Shown here: in pieces, positions 1 through 13,959 of the stretch | How positions within the stretch are numbered: the first letter of the stretch is position 1 | How the letters are laid out: the number at the start of each line of letters is the position of its first letter | Assembly (NCBI RefSeq): GCF_001649575.2 | Contig: NC_051451.1 | Span: 18,016,009 to 18,080,008 of the forward strand | DNA from: Kryptolebias marmoratus | Taxonomy: Eukaryota; Chordata; Actinopteri; Cyprinodontiformes; Rivulidae | DNA: 64,000 bases | Reading direction: 5' to 3' | The notes under the pieces: model-generated | The model's input: only the letters and a program-made list of their open reading frames with translations | What the model was told of the DNA's origin: nothing | The model's database searches: none | Made by a program: the position numbers and the translations under genes

Positions 1-840
1 TTGGCCAACATTTCTATAAATCCTTTGTTTTTATTGGTCTTCAGTAATATTCTAATTTTCTGATATGATGAATTTGAGATTTTCATTTGTTGTCATTTGT
101 AATCATCAAAATTAAACGAAATAAACATTTGAAATATATGAGTTTGTATGAATATAATATACAAGTTTCACTTTTTAAATGGAATTACTGAAATCAATCT
201 ACTTTTTCATGATATTCTAATTTTATGACCAGCACCTGTATGAGCTGCAGATGCTACCTGTAACATTTAAACGGCAGAAAGAGGCAAACTCGCTGCACAT
301 CCGCCGACGTGGATTTGCCTCTCGCAGTACATGAAATGCCACATCAATAACTGTCACAACACATGAGCTTCAGGGCTGCTCTTTACCTTGCTCCTGAACT
401 CTTGCTTCGCGTTAGCATTTAGTTTTCCTCCCCCATAAGGTTAAAGGGTCTCCTTTGCTCTGTTTCTCCCCCACATCCAGAGCTCGCCAGTTAATTGGAA
501 AATAACAAGTTCAATTTATGCGTCCTTGGAGCAAAATAATCAATATTAATTCAAATTTCACAGTGACGCCGTCAAGCTTCTTAGCTCTGTTCTCCTGGAA
601 GAGACCTAGATTAAGACCACTTGTTCAATCAGCCGGTATCTGTACTCTGATTTCCTGCCGGTTTACATTTTTTGTACATTTTTTTCCACATTTGCTGTTT
701 AATTAACCAGCATCTGACACATCATCTAAGACACTTCACAGCACTGCTCAGCAGATTAGATTAGCTGAAATTCATGTAGTTGTAAAAATTCTTTTGCCCA
801 TTGTGGTGTCACTCTAGAACAGTATAGAGAGCATACCATG
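1..840. other. rgs7 intron sequence, no exon seen
   Basis: Upstream of the first recognisable rgs7 exon. I looked for the preceding conserved RGS7 exon (the FWDVHRP region) and did not find it, so it lies outside the window. AT-rich, with no other coding signal. Confidence 0.6.
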
Positions 841-848
841 CTATAAGG

Positions 849-1041
849 CAGTGGTGTCCAATCCTGGTCCTAGAGGGCCACTATCCTGCATGTTTTAGAT
901 GTTTCCCTGCTCTTTGGCAGGTCTTCAAGCTCTGCAGAAGCTCGTTAATCACTCAGTCATTCAAATCAAGTGTGTCAAAGCAGAGAAACATCTAAAACAT
1001 GCAGGACAGCGGCCCTCCAGGACCATGATAGGACACCACTG
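849..1041. mobile_element. hAT-type MITE with perfect 8-bp target-site duplication
   Basis: The element begins CAGTGGTGTCC and ends GGACACCACTG, forming terminal inverted repeats. It is flanked on both sides by the identical octamer CTATAAGG (841-848 and 1042-1049). An 8-bp target duplication with CAG...CTG ends is typical of hAT transposons. At 193 bp it has no coding capacity. The interior is also partly self-complementary (the CATGTTTTAGATGTTTC block near the left end recurs inverted near the right end). A relative lies at 41082-41266. Confidence 0.85.
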
Positions 1042-1119
1042 CTATAAGGGTTTACCTAACAAGCATAATAGGCTGATTTCCCTCATGATTATCTGCTCCT
1101 CTCCTCACTCTCTTCACAG

Positions 1120-4100
1120 CCTGGATGTGTGAACACAACAGAAGTTGACATAAAGAAGTCCTCCAGAATGAAAAACCCTCACAAAACGAGAAAGGTAAGC
1201 CTCTGAGTTGTTACACTTTTTTAAATATATATATTTGTGTAGCAGATTACTCTTGTTGATTTATGACTGAAGGTTTAAGGCTACTTATTTTAATCCTTTC
1301 TTCTTTTTTATTTTGGCATCCTAGTCAGTGTACGGGCTGCAGAATGATATCCGTACTCACAGCCCAACGCACACCCCCGCTCCAGAGGCCAAACAGCCGA
1401 CAGAAGAAGAACTGCAGGAACAGGTTAGACCAGCAGGTGGCGGTCTAGGTTTACAGACAGGATCTTTAACAATTTCATGGCGATGGTCCTTTTCAGGATT
1501 AGAAGTTTGGGTCATTTTAATAAAAACTAAGTTGTGGATAAGTGTACATGATATAAGACAGAGGTTTAGGTGTATTAAACAAATGTATGTACAGTATATG
1601 TGTACGCAAAACAAACAAAAAAATTCTTGCTTGTGGTTATGCTATTTGCAAACCATAGTTTTTAGTTAATTTATAGTTTACTTTATTGTTCTGTGCTATT
1701 TTTTTTTTCAGATCACCTTTTGGCAATTACAGTTAGACAGACATCGACTGAAAATGTCCAAGGTGGCAGAGAGGTGAGCTATGTTCTTTGTGTCTTTATT
1801 GAGTTCAGCTATCGATCTGTTTATTGAGCTGTTAAACGGCCTTACATGCCGTGAAATTAGGAACTTTAGTGACCTTGAAAATTGCGTGGGCTCAAACAGA
1901 ACGTTCAGTTCTTGTCAGCACTGATGACGCAAAAATACTAGATGTGTCAGTTTTTAGTTTGTCTCTTTACAAATAAAGAAAAAAAAACAAAGAAAGAAAA
2001 AAAACAGGCATATTCAAGCATAACCTTTCTATCCTCAAACTAGGTCAAAACCTTTGCCTTTTATTTCAGTTTGAAATATTTGCTCTTGAGGAGTTTACTT
2101 TTTGACAGTTCGAGCTTACGAGTAAACAACCCAGTCATCACTCACAGAGGGGCGTATTTTCACAAAGAATATTTTATCCTTTCAATGTCTCCAATGTGTC
2201 TTGTGTTGTTTTCATTTAAAAACAGTTTGCTGGGTTACACAGAGCAGTATGTTGAATACGACCCCTTCCTCACGCCTCCGGACCCGTCTAACCCCTGGAT
2301 CTCAGATGACACCACACTCTGGGAGCTTGAAGCCAGGTGGATGCGTGCCGCCAAAGATTGATTAAATGAATGCATTACTTAAAAATACCACAGCTGGGTG
2401 TGTTTTGTGGCGTTCTGAAGTCGTGTTTCCTCCTCCAGCAAGGAACCAGGCCAGCAGAGGGTAAAGAGGTGGGCTTTTGGCATCAATGAGGTTCTCAAAG
2501 ATCCTGTGGGGAGAGAGCAGTTCCTCAAGTTCCTTGAGTCTGAATTCAGCTCCGAGAATCTCAGGTACGTAATGAATTAGGATTATTAAATTCATTAGAA
2601 ATTAACCTTATTTACCAGGATTGTCTGAAATTAACTGGATTACAATAAAAGTTGCATGTATAATTAGGAAAGCAAACCAGAATTTATGTTGTGATTTATT
2701 TGTTTTTAACTGAAAATTTTAAAGAAGTTGCTGTTTTTAACACCATACATCAATTAACTATTCACAACATCATAAATAACCAAGATATGGTTGTCATTTT
2801 ACATCAATCAACAATAACATCAAAACCACCTGTTTACAATCGTGTCGCTGTTTTTGTGCCACCAAAATAACTCTTATTAGGACTTAGTAGGACATAAACA
2901 CAGGTTTATGTGGCGATTGTGGTTTGTCCTATCTCATCAGGAAACTGGCTGCAGGCCCTTTGGGTCTTATTAGGTAGTTAAACTGTGATATGTTAGGAAG
3001 CCTTTGTGGGTTTAAAGTTGCAGTTAATGTGCCTCTTTATGGAAACATAACCAAAAAAAACAACAACTAACTGAACAAACAAACAAGCTGAAAACAAAAC
3101 ATCTTTCTAAGTCAGAAAAAAAACTAAACCAGAACGTAAACATTTTCCTAAATCATGACCTCAGCACCTGTCTAAAATAAGTTTGAGCCTCTTTTAGCAT
3201 GTTGCTTCTCTTTTATTATGTAGTTTTACAATTTAAGAACCAGAAACACAAAAATTACAGCTTTGATTTAAACATTATCTGTTTGAAAAAGAGAACATAA
3301 GAGTGCCTGTAAAACTACTATTGAATAAAACCCTCTTCCCATGAAACACAAGGCAAAAAATTAAAAATCACCTTACTAAGATGAATTAAAGTGCACATAC
3401 ACACTGAAGCAATTAAAATAACTCACACACATATTAACATTAGGAAGTCACATTGCCATAGTGTTGGATGTGGATAAATCAGCTTCTCTGACAAGGAGAG
3501 AACTGTTCAATATCTGTCTTGAATGGGTTTTTAATGACTGAACAAATTACTCACATAATTCCAGGTGTCAAAAAATATGAAAGATCTCTGCAGCAGATAG
3601 CTTAGTCCCAATAATGAGATTTAACCTTGAGTTATTTTAAACTTTCATATTCATAGTAAAAGTACCTGTACGTGAGAAACGTGTTGAATCTAACGTTTTA
3701 AAATATGAACAACTGTTGCCCTGGGTAGAGATAAAAACTATGCCAATCAATATATTCATGGTAACAAGACTCCATCAGAGCATCAAAGGTGCATAAAAAT
3801 AAAAGGTGACAGATGACTCCAGCGCTCCCTCTGATGGCACAAGCCTGAACTGTCTCTGCTTCAAGGTTTAGTTCAGATCTCCGACATTTCAGCCTCATTT
3901 CACCTCTGCGCTCCAAAAAACAACGATTTTATCGTGAAGAATGTTGTTATTTCACTCATATAATGAATTTGTAAATTAATTCAGTTAAAGCGTTATTGCT
4001 AAATCAAGAAGCGACGCCTCTCCAGTGAAATATATTTGTTAATGTGTAGTAATTTGTGAGATTTTCAAGACCAAGTTTATGCATGACACATATTTCCCTT

Positions 4101-5537
4101 GCAGAAGTATAGGTCTTTATTATTTTATAACACAGGCAGTCAGGCTAAGCTAATATCCTGTGATGTTTAATACTCTGCCAGTACAGATCAGGTTGGAATT
4201 CAGTGCAGATTTTGTTAAAAAAAATATGATAAATTTACTGGTGAATAATTAGTAGACCAAAAGTCCAAAAAGCAAAATATGTGATTTACATAATTTCAGC
4301 TGCAGAATTTGTTTGCTTCAGTCTAAGAGTACTGTAATAATAAGCAACATTATTGCTCTTATTGTTGGAATTTAGGTTCTGGCTTGCAGTCCAGGAGCTA
4401 AAGAAGCGTCCCATCAGAGAAGTTCCGACTCGTGTTCAGGAAATCTGGCAGGAATTTCTGGCCCCCGGGGCGCCCAGTGCCATAAACGTGGACTCCAAGA
4501 GCTATGACAAAACCACCCAGAATGTCAAAGATCCTGGACGCTACGCCTTTGAGGACGCACAGGTGAGTTATTATTCAGTTATCATACAGACACAATAAAG
4601 TTTGTCTCTGTGAAACTAACAGATTAACAAAGAAAAAGTTCCGCTTTCTTTTGGGAATGTTGAAGCAATCTTACAACCATCCCTTGCAGCTGCTAAAAAC
4701 AGCCGTACATCTGCTCGTAGCGCTTTATGACTCACAGCCGTCTGGTGGATCCGCTGAATTTTGCATTTCCTGTTTCCTATTCAGAGCACTGTTTTAGCTG
4801 TGTCTGATGGTTTCATCCCTCATTTTCACACTTTGTTTCTGCATCAGGAACACATCTACAAACTGATGAAGAGTGATTCTTATAGCCGTTTCATTCGTTC
4901 CAGTGCCTACCAGGAGCTATTACAGGCCAAGAAGAAGGTGAGCTCCGGACATAAAACGCAAAACAAATCCTTCAAATAGGATGGAGTAGATGGCATTGCA
5001 TGAATGTGTGTGCAGCCCTGTAATGGCTCATTTGTAATTAGCCAATTGGTCAAAATGGGTCTCTCGAAGATAAACGGTTCCTAAAATATGTAGGGAATTG
5101 CTGAAAATTGAGGTGTAGGAGGTCAAAGCAAAGCACATTTTAAACAAACTGTATTTCCAGCAATAGCAAAGACAGAAAAGATAACATTTCTTTCAGGTGT
5201 GAATGGTGAAGCAGCCAGACAGGACTCACATCAGGCAATTAGAGAAAGTGCGAGGGGAAAAAAGAGAGCATAAACGGGGGTTGTCATAACATGACAAAGA
5301 AAATTCAGCTTTACTTCATCGTAATTATGTGCCTAAAACCTACTCTGTCTCACACCTCCTACACTTTCCTACAGCTTGTCATTCTGACAAAAAAAAAAAA
5401 AAATCAGTATTATATTTAGATATTTTTTTAAAACAATAAAAGATTTTGTTATGTTTGTCTTTCTGATCAGTTATGATGTAAATTGCAGGATTAATGTGTC
5501 TTTTTTGTTTCCACAGAAAAGTAAGAATTTGTTCTGA
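1120..5537 (+). CDS. rgs7: rgs7, regulator of G-protein signalling 7 (3' part, 8 coding exons)
   Basis: R7-family RGS protein: a GTPase-activating protein for Gi/o alpha subunits that works as an obligate complex with Gbeta5 in neurons. Coding exons are 1120-1194, 1325-1423, 1712-1773, 2226-2336, 2439-2564, 4376-4562, 4848-4937 and 5517-5537; all have AG/GT borders and compatible phases, giving 256 codons plus stop. The first exon enters in frame with [20 protein letters not shown], so the DEP/R7H part lies upstream of the window. Exons 3-4 encode the GGL domain ([20 protein letters not shown] then [11 protein letters not shown]...NPWISDD). Exons 5-7 encode the RGS domain ([62 protein letters not shown]). 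The linker and GGL wording fit RGS7 rather than RGS6. The last exon adds only KSKNLF before TGA, much shorter than known RGS7 tails. The gene identity is very secure; the final exon is less so. Confidence 0.95.
2565..4375. other. rgs7 intron
   Basis: 1.8 kb between the two RGS-domain exons ending at 2564 and starting at 4376. AT-rich with short A-runs; no exon or recognised repeat seen. Confidence 0.7.
5517..5537 (+). CDS. rgs7: rgs7 putative terminal coding exon with a very short tail
   Basis: A pyrimidine-rich tract and CAG acceptor end at 5516. The next codons read KSKNLF and then TGA, in the phase left by the exon ending at 4937. A possible donor (CCCAG then GTAATG) follows at about 5555, so this may be a small alternative exon spliced to a downstream 3' UTR exon. 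R7 genes are known for alternative C-termini; other 3' exons may exist that I did not find. Confidence 0.55.
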   Translation, partial: KSKNLF

Positions 5538-5539
5538 AG

Positions 5540-8500
5540 CCTCTTGCTCCCAGGTAATGTCCAGTATTAGATCCCATCATAGGTTACCACTAAAAATAAT
5601 AATAATACTTCCAACTATGGCACATGTTATGCAATGAAAGCTCACTATAGCATTAAATATACAAAATACAAGAAATGCTGCATTAAATTTGAGCCATGCT
5701 GATTCCATCATCATGTATATTTTCTACTTAGTATATGCGACCTTGCTGACATCTGAGATTTAAAGTTATTGAGGAAATGTTGGATATCTATCACAAGAAA
5801 GTGGAGGTGTCAGCTGGTGAAGCCAATTGTCGGTGGAGTGTTTGAAGGCAGGCAGGGGATTTAAATTAACGTACACATTTTATAAAACAAAATAGAACAA
5901 ACTGCAGTATTAGAGAGCCTTCATACATACATTTAAAAAAGGTATAGCTAGCATAAAAAAGACAAAGAACAAGGTGAAGCAACAGTTACACTGAGGAAGG
6001 CTACTGACTGATATCACCCAGGAGATCTAATTAGCAAACAAGAACCAGGTGTGAGAGGAACAAAAAGGGAGAAAAAGGCTGTTTTTCTTCATTTTTTATA
6101 TTTTTCTCTGTCCACAGGTTTTAGCAATCGTTGTAATACCCCTGCTGTCCCACTAGGTGCCGAGAGCAGCTGCATTAACAACATTAAAATACAGAGAAAG
6201 AGCATTCTTAGCTTTGCTAACGGGTTTCCCAAAATATTCACAATTTTTTGTTTGCTTTTTTTGTTTGTTTGCTTTGATACTGTTTGCAATTTCCTCTCAG
6301 TTATCAACTATTTCAGTGACAGGATTAGGATGAAGCAAGACAAAAAAGTAAAAATAGCTTTACATATGTTTCTAGTGCAAAATCTCCATTTTGAATTGTG
6401 TCTTTTTTTTAAATGTTTTTATCTATCCAAAAAACTCCATTTGTTTTTGGGCACGAGCTGCAAACACAGCAGAAAGTTTCAGTTTTCAAAAAAAATATCG
6501 GGAGTAGTGTAGATGGGGCCAAATTGAAACAAACCAGGGAACAGATAAATATATAGCATAAATAGAAGCTAAACCACTTTACTTGAAAAAACTTGAAAAG
6601 CTTTTTTAAAAATGTACCACAGTCCAAGTGGATTAAAAAAGCCTATATTTTGGTCATCTTTGTACTGCTGTTTGAAAGAAAACATATTAAAAGAAGAACT
6701 CAAAGTTGCCAAACTGAAGACATTTTTTTAAACCTTTGAAATCTTCTCCTCTGTCTTCTTGAGCACAGGGGGAACCACTGGCAGGCAAGAGATTGACAGG
6801 TCGTGTGCCACCATGCTAAAATCAATGGCTTCCCTCTCTCTGGGACATAAAGAAAGGGACCATCTCATCTCTACATCATCATTGTCCGTCATCTGCTCTT
6901 GGCTCAGCCAGACGAAGAGCCAATCCGCCTGTTCGTCTGTTGTCCACAGGAAGTTGCATGTCCATGGAGAGGATGCCTCTGCGTCTCTCTCTCCTTTCAG
7001 AACAGATATTATTCCAGTATTCTCAGAAAGAAGGCACTGCTGGACTCGTGAGGACAGTGAGATGGGGAAAAGGAAGAAAGTCAAATCCAGTGATCCAGTT
7101 CTTTCCATCGAAACTGCTCGGTTGAAGCCTTTTCTCTCACTTCCAGCTGAAATAAATGATGTCAGAGAGAAACAAGAAAACAACATAGAACAAAAACCGT
7201 AGAATGACAGCTTAAACCGATAAACCTAACCAATTTCATTGCTTTACATGACGTTACAGATAATTTGTCACGCTATGGGAAGTGTTGTGCAGAATGAATA
7301 TACAAAATATATAAACATATATATTACAATTCTGATTATTGTGCATCTAGTTTGCTTTTCATTATTTTATTGCACTAAAATAATTAGCACATATGGTTGT
7401 CATTGCACCTGTAAAGTCCAAATTTACAAAAAAAAAGCTGTCTCCTGTCTTATGTAGAACATAATTCTTTGTTATTCTCTCCTGCATTTATTTTTTATAC
7501 CATATTTAAATACACTTTTACTTACTTGTATTATTAAAGTTGATCCTCTATCTGTTACTAAGGCCTGAGCTTGTATTTTTTTTTCCCATTCATCTAAATC
7601 TGTCTCCATATTTAACTCCTGGCAATAATATGCCTGCTCTTCTCTGGCTCTTTGGCCCATAAATGAGAGACATTGTACTCATGCAAAGGATTTAGCATAA
7701 AATTGAGTTTTCAAGCTATGCACTTTTACCTTCTACCAGCAGAGGGTGATAACTTATTTCCCAAGGACTAAATAACCAGAGCCTCCTCAGCAAAGTTCAG
7801 CAAAATTTAGATAAATGTAACTTTGACATGCAAAAGTGTCATCATCTTCAGGCCCACTGAGAGGGTTATTGTTCAGACTTCAGCCCTCTGATGTTTTGCA
7901 GGATGTGTTGATGTTTCAGCTCTTTGATGGCAGAAGTGACCGTCTGTGTTTTCAGCGTCTGTGCCCAGCAGTCAGTTCGGCGAGAACCACAAAACAGACA
8001 AACATCTTTGTCTTGGTTGCATCAAGGAATTTGAATTGTGGCATTTTTCAAAGCATGCTGTTAGGCTGTCTGGGTACGTGCATATGATGATTTATGGATT
8101 GGAGGTTATGAGTTTTAATGTGATGTGGTTTTAGTGCCAATGAGAATTTTGCAGAAGACCATTGTTTGTTCACTGTCTCCCCTTTTCTTGTGTTTGGTGG
8201 CAAAAATGTCCTATTATTCCTGAACATTTGAGCGGAAATGTGAAGTTGCTCAGTGAAGAGAAAGTAAAAACCAATGCAAAAGATAATACTTACCTGCAGT
8301 GCTGTGCAAAAGTCTTGAGTCATTCATCATTTCTGTATACTTTACATGCAAGAAGCCAGACTTCCACCCCTCCCCCCTTTCTCTTTTATTTTTTTATTTA
8401 TTTTTTTGGTAATCTTTGAGGTCTTAAATTATTTATCCAGGCTTTCTGAAAATATTTCAGAGTTTATCTCTGGTCTTTGGTGGTTTTAACTCTCATTTAG

Positions 8501-11500
8501 TCTAGTACTTAACCAATTTCAGATGAGTTTTTTTTTCTTTTGTTTTGTTTGTACAGCTACCTAACTCAGAGATATTGATGATTCAGGCACATAAAAGGCT
8601 CCTAAACTCAAGGCACAAACCAGTGTTGAGTTGATGCGTAGCAAAGAACCCATTTTAAATTAAATCTTTCAGTACAGTTACTAGCAAGTTTTGTCAAGAA
8701 GATACAATTTGTTCCCACTGTTTAGTCGAATGCATGAAAATTGATGCAAACTAGAAATAGATTCAGAATGATTTAAAACTTTTTCACAGTTCTATAGTTA
8801 TGCATACAAACATTAGATACATACATGATACATACACTTAGGTTTGCTATCCTTTCACTTTATGTGGCTCATTTGTGATTCTATAAATCGTTTTAAATGG
8901 CTTAAAACACAAAAAACTTACTTCTCAGAAAATGGTGAGGTACAAGGACTGGATTTTATAAACTGACAGACAAAGGTAGACACATTGAGAGGCATATATA
9001 AATGAAAACAGAGAAATTTGGTTTGATTCCCACAGTGACCACGGCCAATAGGAAATAACCCTCCCAGTTTTGAGAAAGGAGGTGGGGTGGCAGGGATTCA
9101 GACTAAGGCAGGCTTTACAGTGACTCAAACCTTCTCAAAGACAGACTGCAGACAGTCTCCTCAGAACAAAGATATGAGCTTACTGTGACTAACCCGGAGC
9201 TTTTTCTCTTCTACCAGAAACTTTAAAAAGAAAACATTAAAGGTAGAGAAGAAGGGAGATGAGATGCAACAAGGTCAGGAGGATGTGAAACTGAGCGAGT
9301 CCTTCACTTTTTACAATATTTAGTTTAAAAAAGAGACACCAGAACAAGCCTGAGGATACTACAGATTATGTTGCCATGGAAACCAAAACCTGGAAGTGGA
9401 CACAAGGACCACTGAAGGTGGACAACCTCCTTTGACTGCATCATCAACACAATACAATCCTGCTGCACACTGTGGTGAGAGGTACATAAACTTTTTCATT
9501 CTGGTGACATTTATCTAACTTGTACTCAAAGAAAATTGATTTAAGGGTTTAAGAGATATGACACCAGTTATACAAGGTAAGAAGTATAATGAAGTTCTTC
9601 CAGCTGTCAGCTAATAGGACAAGTTTACTTTAATGAACCTTTTTTTTAAGTTTATGTTGAACAATACCGCACATTCACATGCTTCTTTAATTACAGAAAT
9701 TTATTTAAAGTGACAACATTTTAAATGTGATAAATGCTTTATAGATGGACAATGTAACAAAGTGCAAGAGAAGACATTTTCAACTGCAATGCATCTTTCA
9801 AATTAACTGAAAAAAGAGTCACTCTGTGAGTGCTGATTTGACATATCCCACGTGAATGTGAACTTGAGTGACTCAGTGAGTCTGAGTGACTCAGCACAGA
9901 ACCATGTAATTGAAAAAAACAAACAAACAAAAAAAAAAACAGCAGTCCTACAGCTATTTTATATTTCTGCCAGGAAAAATGATTTGACTCCCACTAGGGC
10001 CACCCATTGTAAAAAATAAAAAAATAAAAATATGTATATGTATACCTTCAAGGCACTGTAAGGTGTCCTAGATAAAAGTGTTACCTGAATTACTATAATT
10101 AGTGGCTGGAGGTTGTAGATAATTAGTGTTATGAGTGAGAGAATTAGAGAGTGATGACAGAGAGTTGTAGTGAGCCTCTCGGTGAGATTAAAAGTCTCTT
10201 GATCTTTCCAGTGAACACAAAAAAAGACAATAAGATGAAGATGATTACAGCAAAATTAGCTTTTACATGTTACAAAAAAAAATCTCTCAGCTCATTTGAA
10301 CAGGTGTAAATTTATGTGTGTTCATTTTGTGTCACGTTTAAACATATCTTTTTTTAATGTTTGTCCAAGCTGGTGTGTGAACATTTTTTTTTTTTGTTGC
10401 GTGAACATGCGGCATGCGTGCGGTGAATGGTGGGGAGTTTGCCGTCTGATCCTTCGGTGACTGCACCACCTTGTACAGTCTGCTCTGATGTCAAAGAGGA
10501 TTTAGCTCATAGACACGCTGTCATTTCTTTAGCAATAAAAAAAAAAGAAAAACATGAGCTTCTATAAACAGTTACATTTATATGTGATCGAAACTTTAAC
10601 ATAACTTAGTGCTTCGTGTATCAACAGGCTCCTTCACAAAGCTTATGAAAGTGATTTAAACAAACAGTGTAAATCTTAATTATGCTCATTTGTGGCAACA
10701 TTTACAACGTGAACAAAATATGTCTTGAAAAAACAAATTTAAACCCTACAGCAAGCAGTGGCTTGTTGGTGCATCAGTCTCATGTCTTATAGGCAAACAC
10801 TGCTTAAAGCTAGAGAAGCTGATTTTAAATCATAACAGAGATCTTGTTACCCAAATGTACGAGGAATGCTAGTGGCATAAAAAGACTACTTCATAATTAA
10901 GGTTTTGTTAGAAATTTGTGATTTATAAGATGTGGGAAAAGAGCAGTTAATAGATGTGAAATAAGTCAGTTTTAATGACATAAAGAGCATGTAGGAGGAA
11001 ACAAGGCCAAAAACCTCAAGCGCAAATAGAAGAAGGTGGTAAATGATTCTGATAAAAGGTGTCATCCTGATCTGCAAAGGGAACACCTGAAATATCATAA
11101 CACCTCTAATTGGTTTTCATCCTCCACTGAAGCACTTTATGGCGATGAAGCAAAGTAGCTGTCAGTACTTAGCTTGCTAAGTATTATATCTGGTTTAGAG
11201 TCATTATTAAGATGAATTGAGGTGACTAATGGCTGCCTAAAGTACCTTAAGCAGCCTTCTGGCAATGCTGGCATTAGACACATTTACATAGCAAAGCCCC
11301 CCCTTAAAGGAGCCCCCCAACCACCAACTGTCAGTAAGCCAAAAGCCAAGTGTAGTTTGGGAAAAGACACTCCGCAAACACAGATAATGACATGGTTCCT
11401 CTTTGTGTTATTGGCTCAGAGAAAAGACATTTCATTTACCTCTCTATCCCTCTTTCTCCATACTGTACATCCTGTGTATGTGTGTGTGAGCCTGCCTGGG

Positions 11501-13950
11501 TGTGTGTGTGTGAGGGAGAGAGACAGCACACATGTGGTTACACATTGGTGTGTGTGAACATTTGCTCATGTGTGTGTGTGTGTGTGTGGCTGCTCGTGAG
11601 TGATTGAGGTTTGTGCTGCACGGTGAATTAAATGCAGTTTTACTGTAATTAACTGCACTTAGCAGTCTCTGTGTGAGACTTTCTGACGCACCAGTAATTG
11701 AGGTATCGTGTTTTGTTTGTTTTAACCTGCCTTTGAAGACATGCTGGGAAGACATTACACATGGTTTAGTGGAAATACATCTGTGTGTACAAATTTGGGA
11801 GACTTGAAAAGAATCATTTTTTTTTCCTATCATTTAACAGCCAAATACTTGAAATGTGAACACATTTCGCAGCCAGGCTGGAGACTGTAATAATTAATTG
11901 GAAAAAGAAAGAGGCTCATTGTTATCCAGACAGAAAACATTACCATGGCATTATCATGCCATTCTGAAAAATACAACATGGCAAGTTCCCACTGATGATA
12001 ATAGCTGTTTTCAAAAGGGCTTGTGTCTAGCTCAGCAGTCTCTTTGGTATTTGTTTCTGGTATTTGTAATTTCATTAGAGGGTTGAATTTGGGAACCAAG
12101 GTCTGCCACAGTTCAGTGAAGCAAATCCAAAGAATTTGTGGTTCTGGTAAAACATAAAGCTGTGTTTGTGGACAATATTAGTCTTCAGCAGACAGAAAGG
12201 TCCAGTGCAGTTTTGTCTCAGCATTAACACACAAAACCACAGTCTCCTTCCGTCTCAGGGACTGTGTGGTGATTAGTGTCAAGATAAAATAAAAGACAAG
12301 CAGCTTGTAGACAGATATGCAGTTGTGGGAGGTGGGCCTAGACTGTCCAAGAAGCCCAAGTGGTGTTTGTTTCGTTTCTGAGTAGGTCATCTGTCCCAGA
12401 TCCCCATCATCTCTTCAACTCCCTTCATTTTATCGTTTTTCCCCAACCACTAACCACCCACCCATCCACTTTAGAGCGCCCCAAAAGTCTCTGAATTCTT
12501 ACCCCCAAACCTCAGTTTGTTTTGCTGCAGAGATTGCTGAGTATAGCTTGCCAGAGACACCACTGTTTTGTACTTAGGCTGAGTTTGGGGGTACATAGCT
12601 CAGCTTCTGAAAGAGGCATCAATCGTACCTTATGTACATATGTACACAGTCAATCCAGTAATTCCTTCTTTGTTCCCAAGGGTATCTAGAAAGTAGCTCA
12701 GCAGTGTAACGGGATGTTTCTTTGGAAGACAGATAGTAGAAGGACAGGAGGAAAAAAAGGAGAAAAAAGTGCACAAATATGCAGAGCTTACAAGTCAGGC
12801 CAGGAGTTTATGCAGTTAAACGTACTGTCAACACAGAATAAGACAGTACTGTTTTAGACAAATGAGACTGTGTTGTATATGAAAGGTACTGTAGTTCACT
12901 GGGGAATGAAGGAAGGTCATGATTTCTTAATGCAGAAGGAAGCAGTAAGTGTCTTTTGACTTCATGATGAGTTTGTGTGGGTGTGATATTTTAGAAAACA
13001 AAACCTACTTTCATACATCATCTCTACACGATGGACAAACAGCTGTTGTGTAGCTTATGGTGAGCACGGCTGGGACATTGATAGAATGACTTGCGTGCTC
13101 CTGCAGCTTTGACAGAACTGCCATGGCCTTAAGATGAAAGGCAAAAATAACAACAAAAAAAAACAAAAAACAAAAAGAAAACACAACTGCAAACAAAGTG
13201 GATTATGATAAAGTAATTTGTTCCATGTCAGAGTGAGTCACAGGTCCAAGAATGGAAAAAAAAAAAAGCAACCGTAGAAATTTGCACAGCAAAGAAGTGT
13301 CTGTGAATAAAAGCAGCCAATGGCCTTGGGGCAGTTTGGTTCCCCATCAGAATTTCTGACTTAATATCATGCAATGCTCGTCAAGAGCAACATCTGCTGA
13401 AAAGATGCTTGAGTGATGGTCAAAAATGTGCTGGCCCAAACACTGACAGCATGCACTCAGGCGGATACTCCATCGTGAATGGCAGAGAGATCATTTCTCC
13501 AGATCTGATATGAGCATGATACAGAATGGCATTTATGGACATACAGGTCACTCTCAGTTCAGGTTTCTCCACAGTATATCACCAAAGAGTAGAAGAGTGG
13601 ACTCCCAAAGGGAACGGTACAATTCCTCAACTCTTCCCCTAATGACATGCAGATGGGCTGCTCTAATGCCTGTTTACATATCTGCGGCATAGTTCATGAG
13701 TAAAGTAAGCAAAGGCCTAATTATTTTACTCAGCGACGGGACCAATAAAATCAACTTCCCCTTCTCGTTATGGGTGCTTAAGTGCATCCTTTGATGGTGA
13801 GATTTTTTGTTTATTTTTGTAAGAGTTGCGTAGCTGAGAGGAAAGCAAATAGAAGTAATAATGACACAGAGATGCTGACAAATGAGGGTTCTGGTGATGG
13901 ATTCATTTACTCAATGATGCCTGGAGGGCTGGACTGCAAAGGTGGTTAAA
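5540..13950. other. rgs7-grem2 intergenic region
   Basis: About 8.4 kb without a convincing gene. Open frames near 6730-7200 exist on both strands but match nothing I recognise. The region probably includes rgs7 3' UTR near its left end and non-coding 5' exons or regulatory DNA of grem2 towards the right, but I cannot place these from sequence alone. Confidence 0.5.
11459..11590. repeat. TG-rich microsatellite region
   Basis: Several TG dinucleotide runs interrupted by GAGAG and mixed sequence; the longest pure run is near 11571-11587. It creates spurious Val/Cys-rich open frames. Confidence 0.85.
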
Positions 13951-13959
13951 AATCAAAAA

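Noticed and set aside
6728..7202. Overlapping open frames of ~150 codons on both strands between rgs7 and grem2
   Set aside because: Neither translation has recognisable motifs, splice context or codon pattern; two mirror frames in the same place suggest a chance stop-poor stretch.
9180..9480. Possible non-coding 5' exon of grem2 ending CTGTG/GTGAGA
   Set aside because: Donor-like end and lower AT content only; no way to prove a transcription start from sequence.
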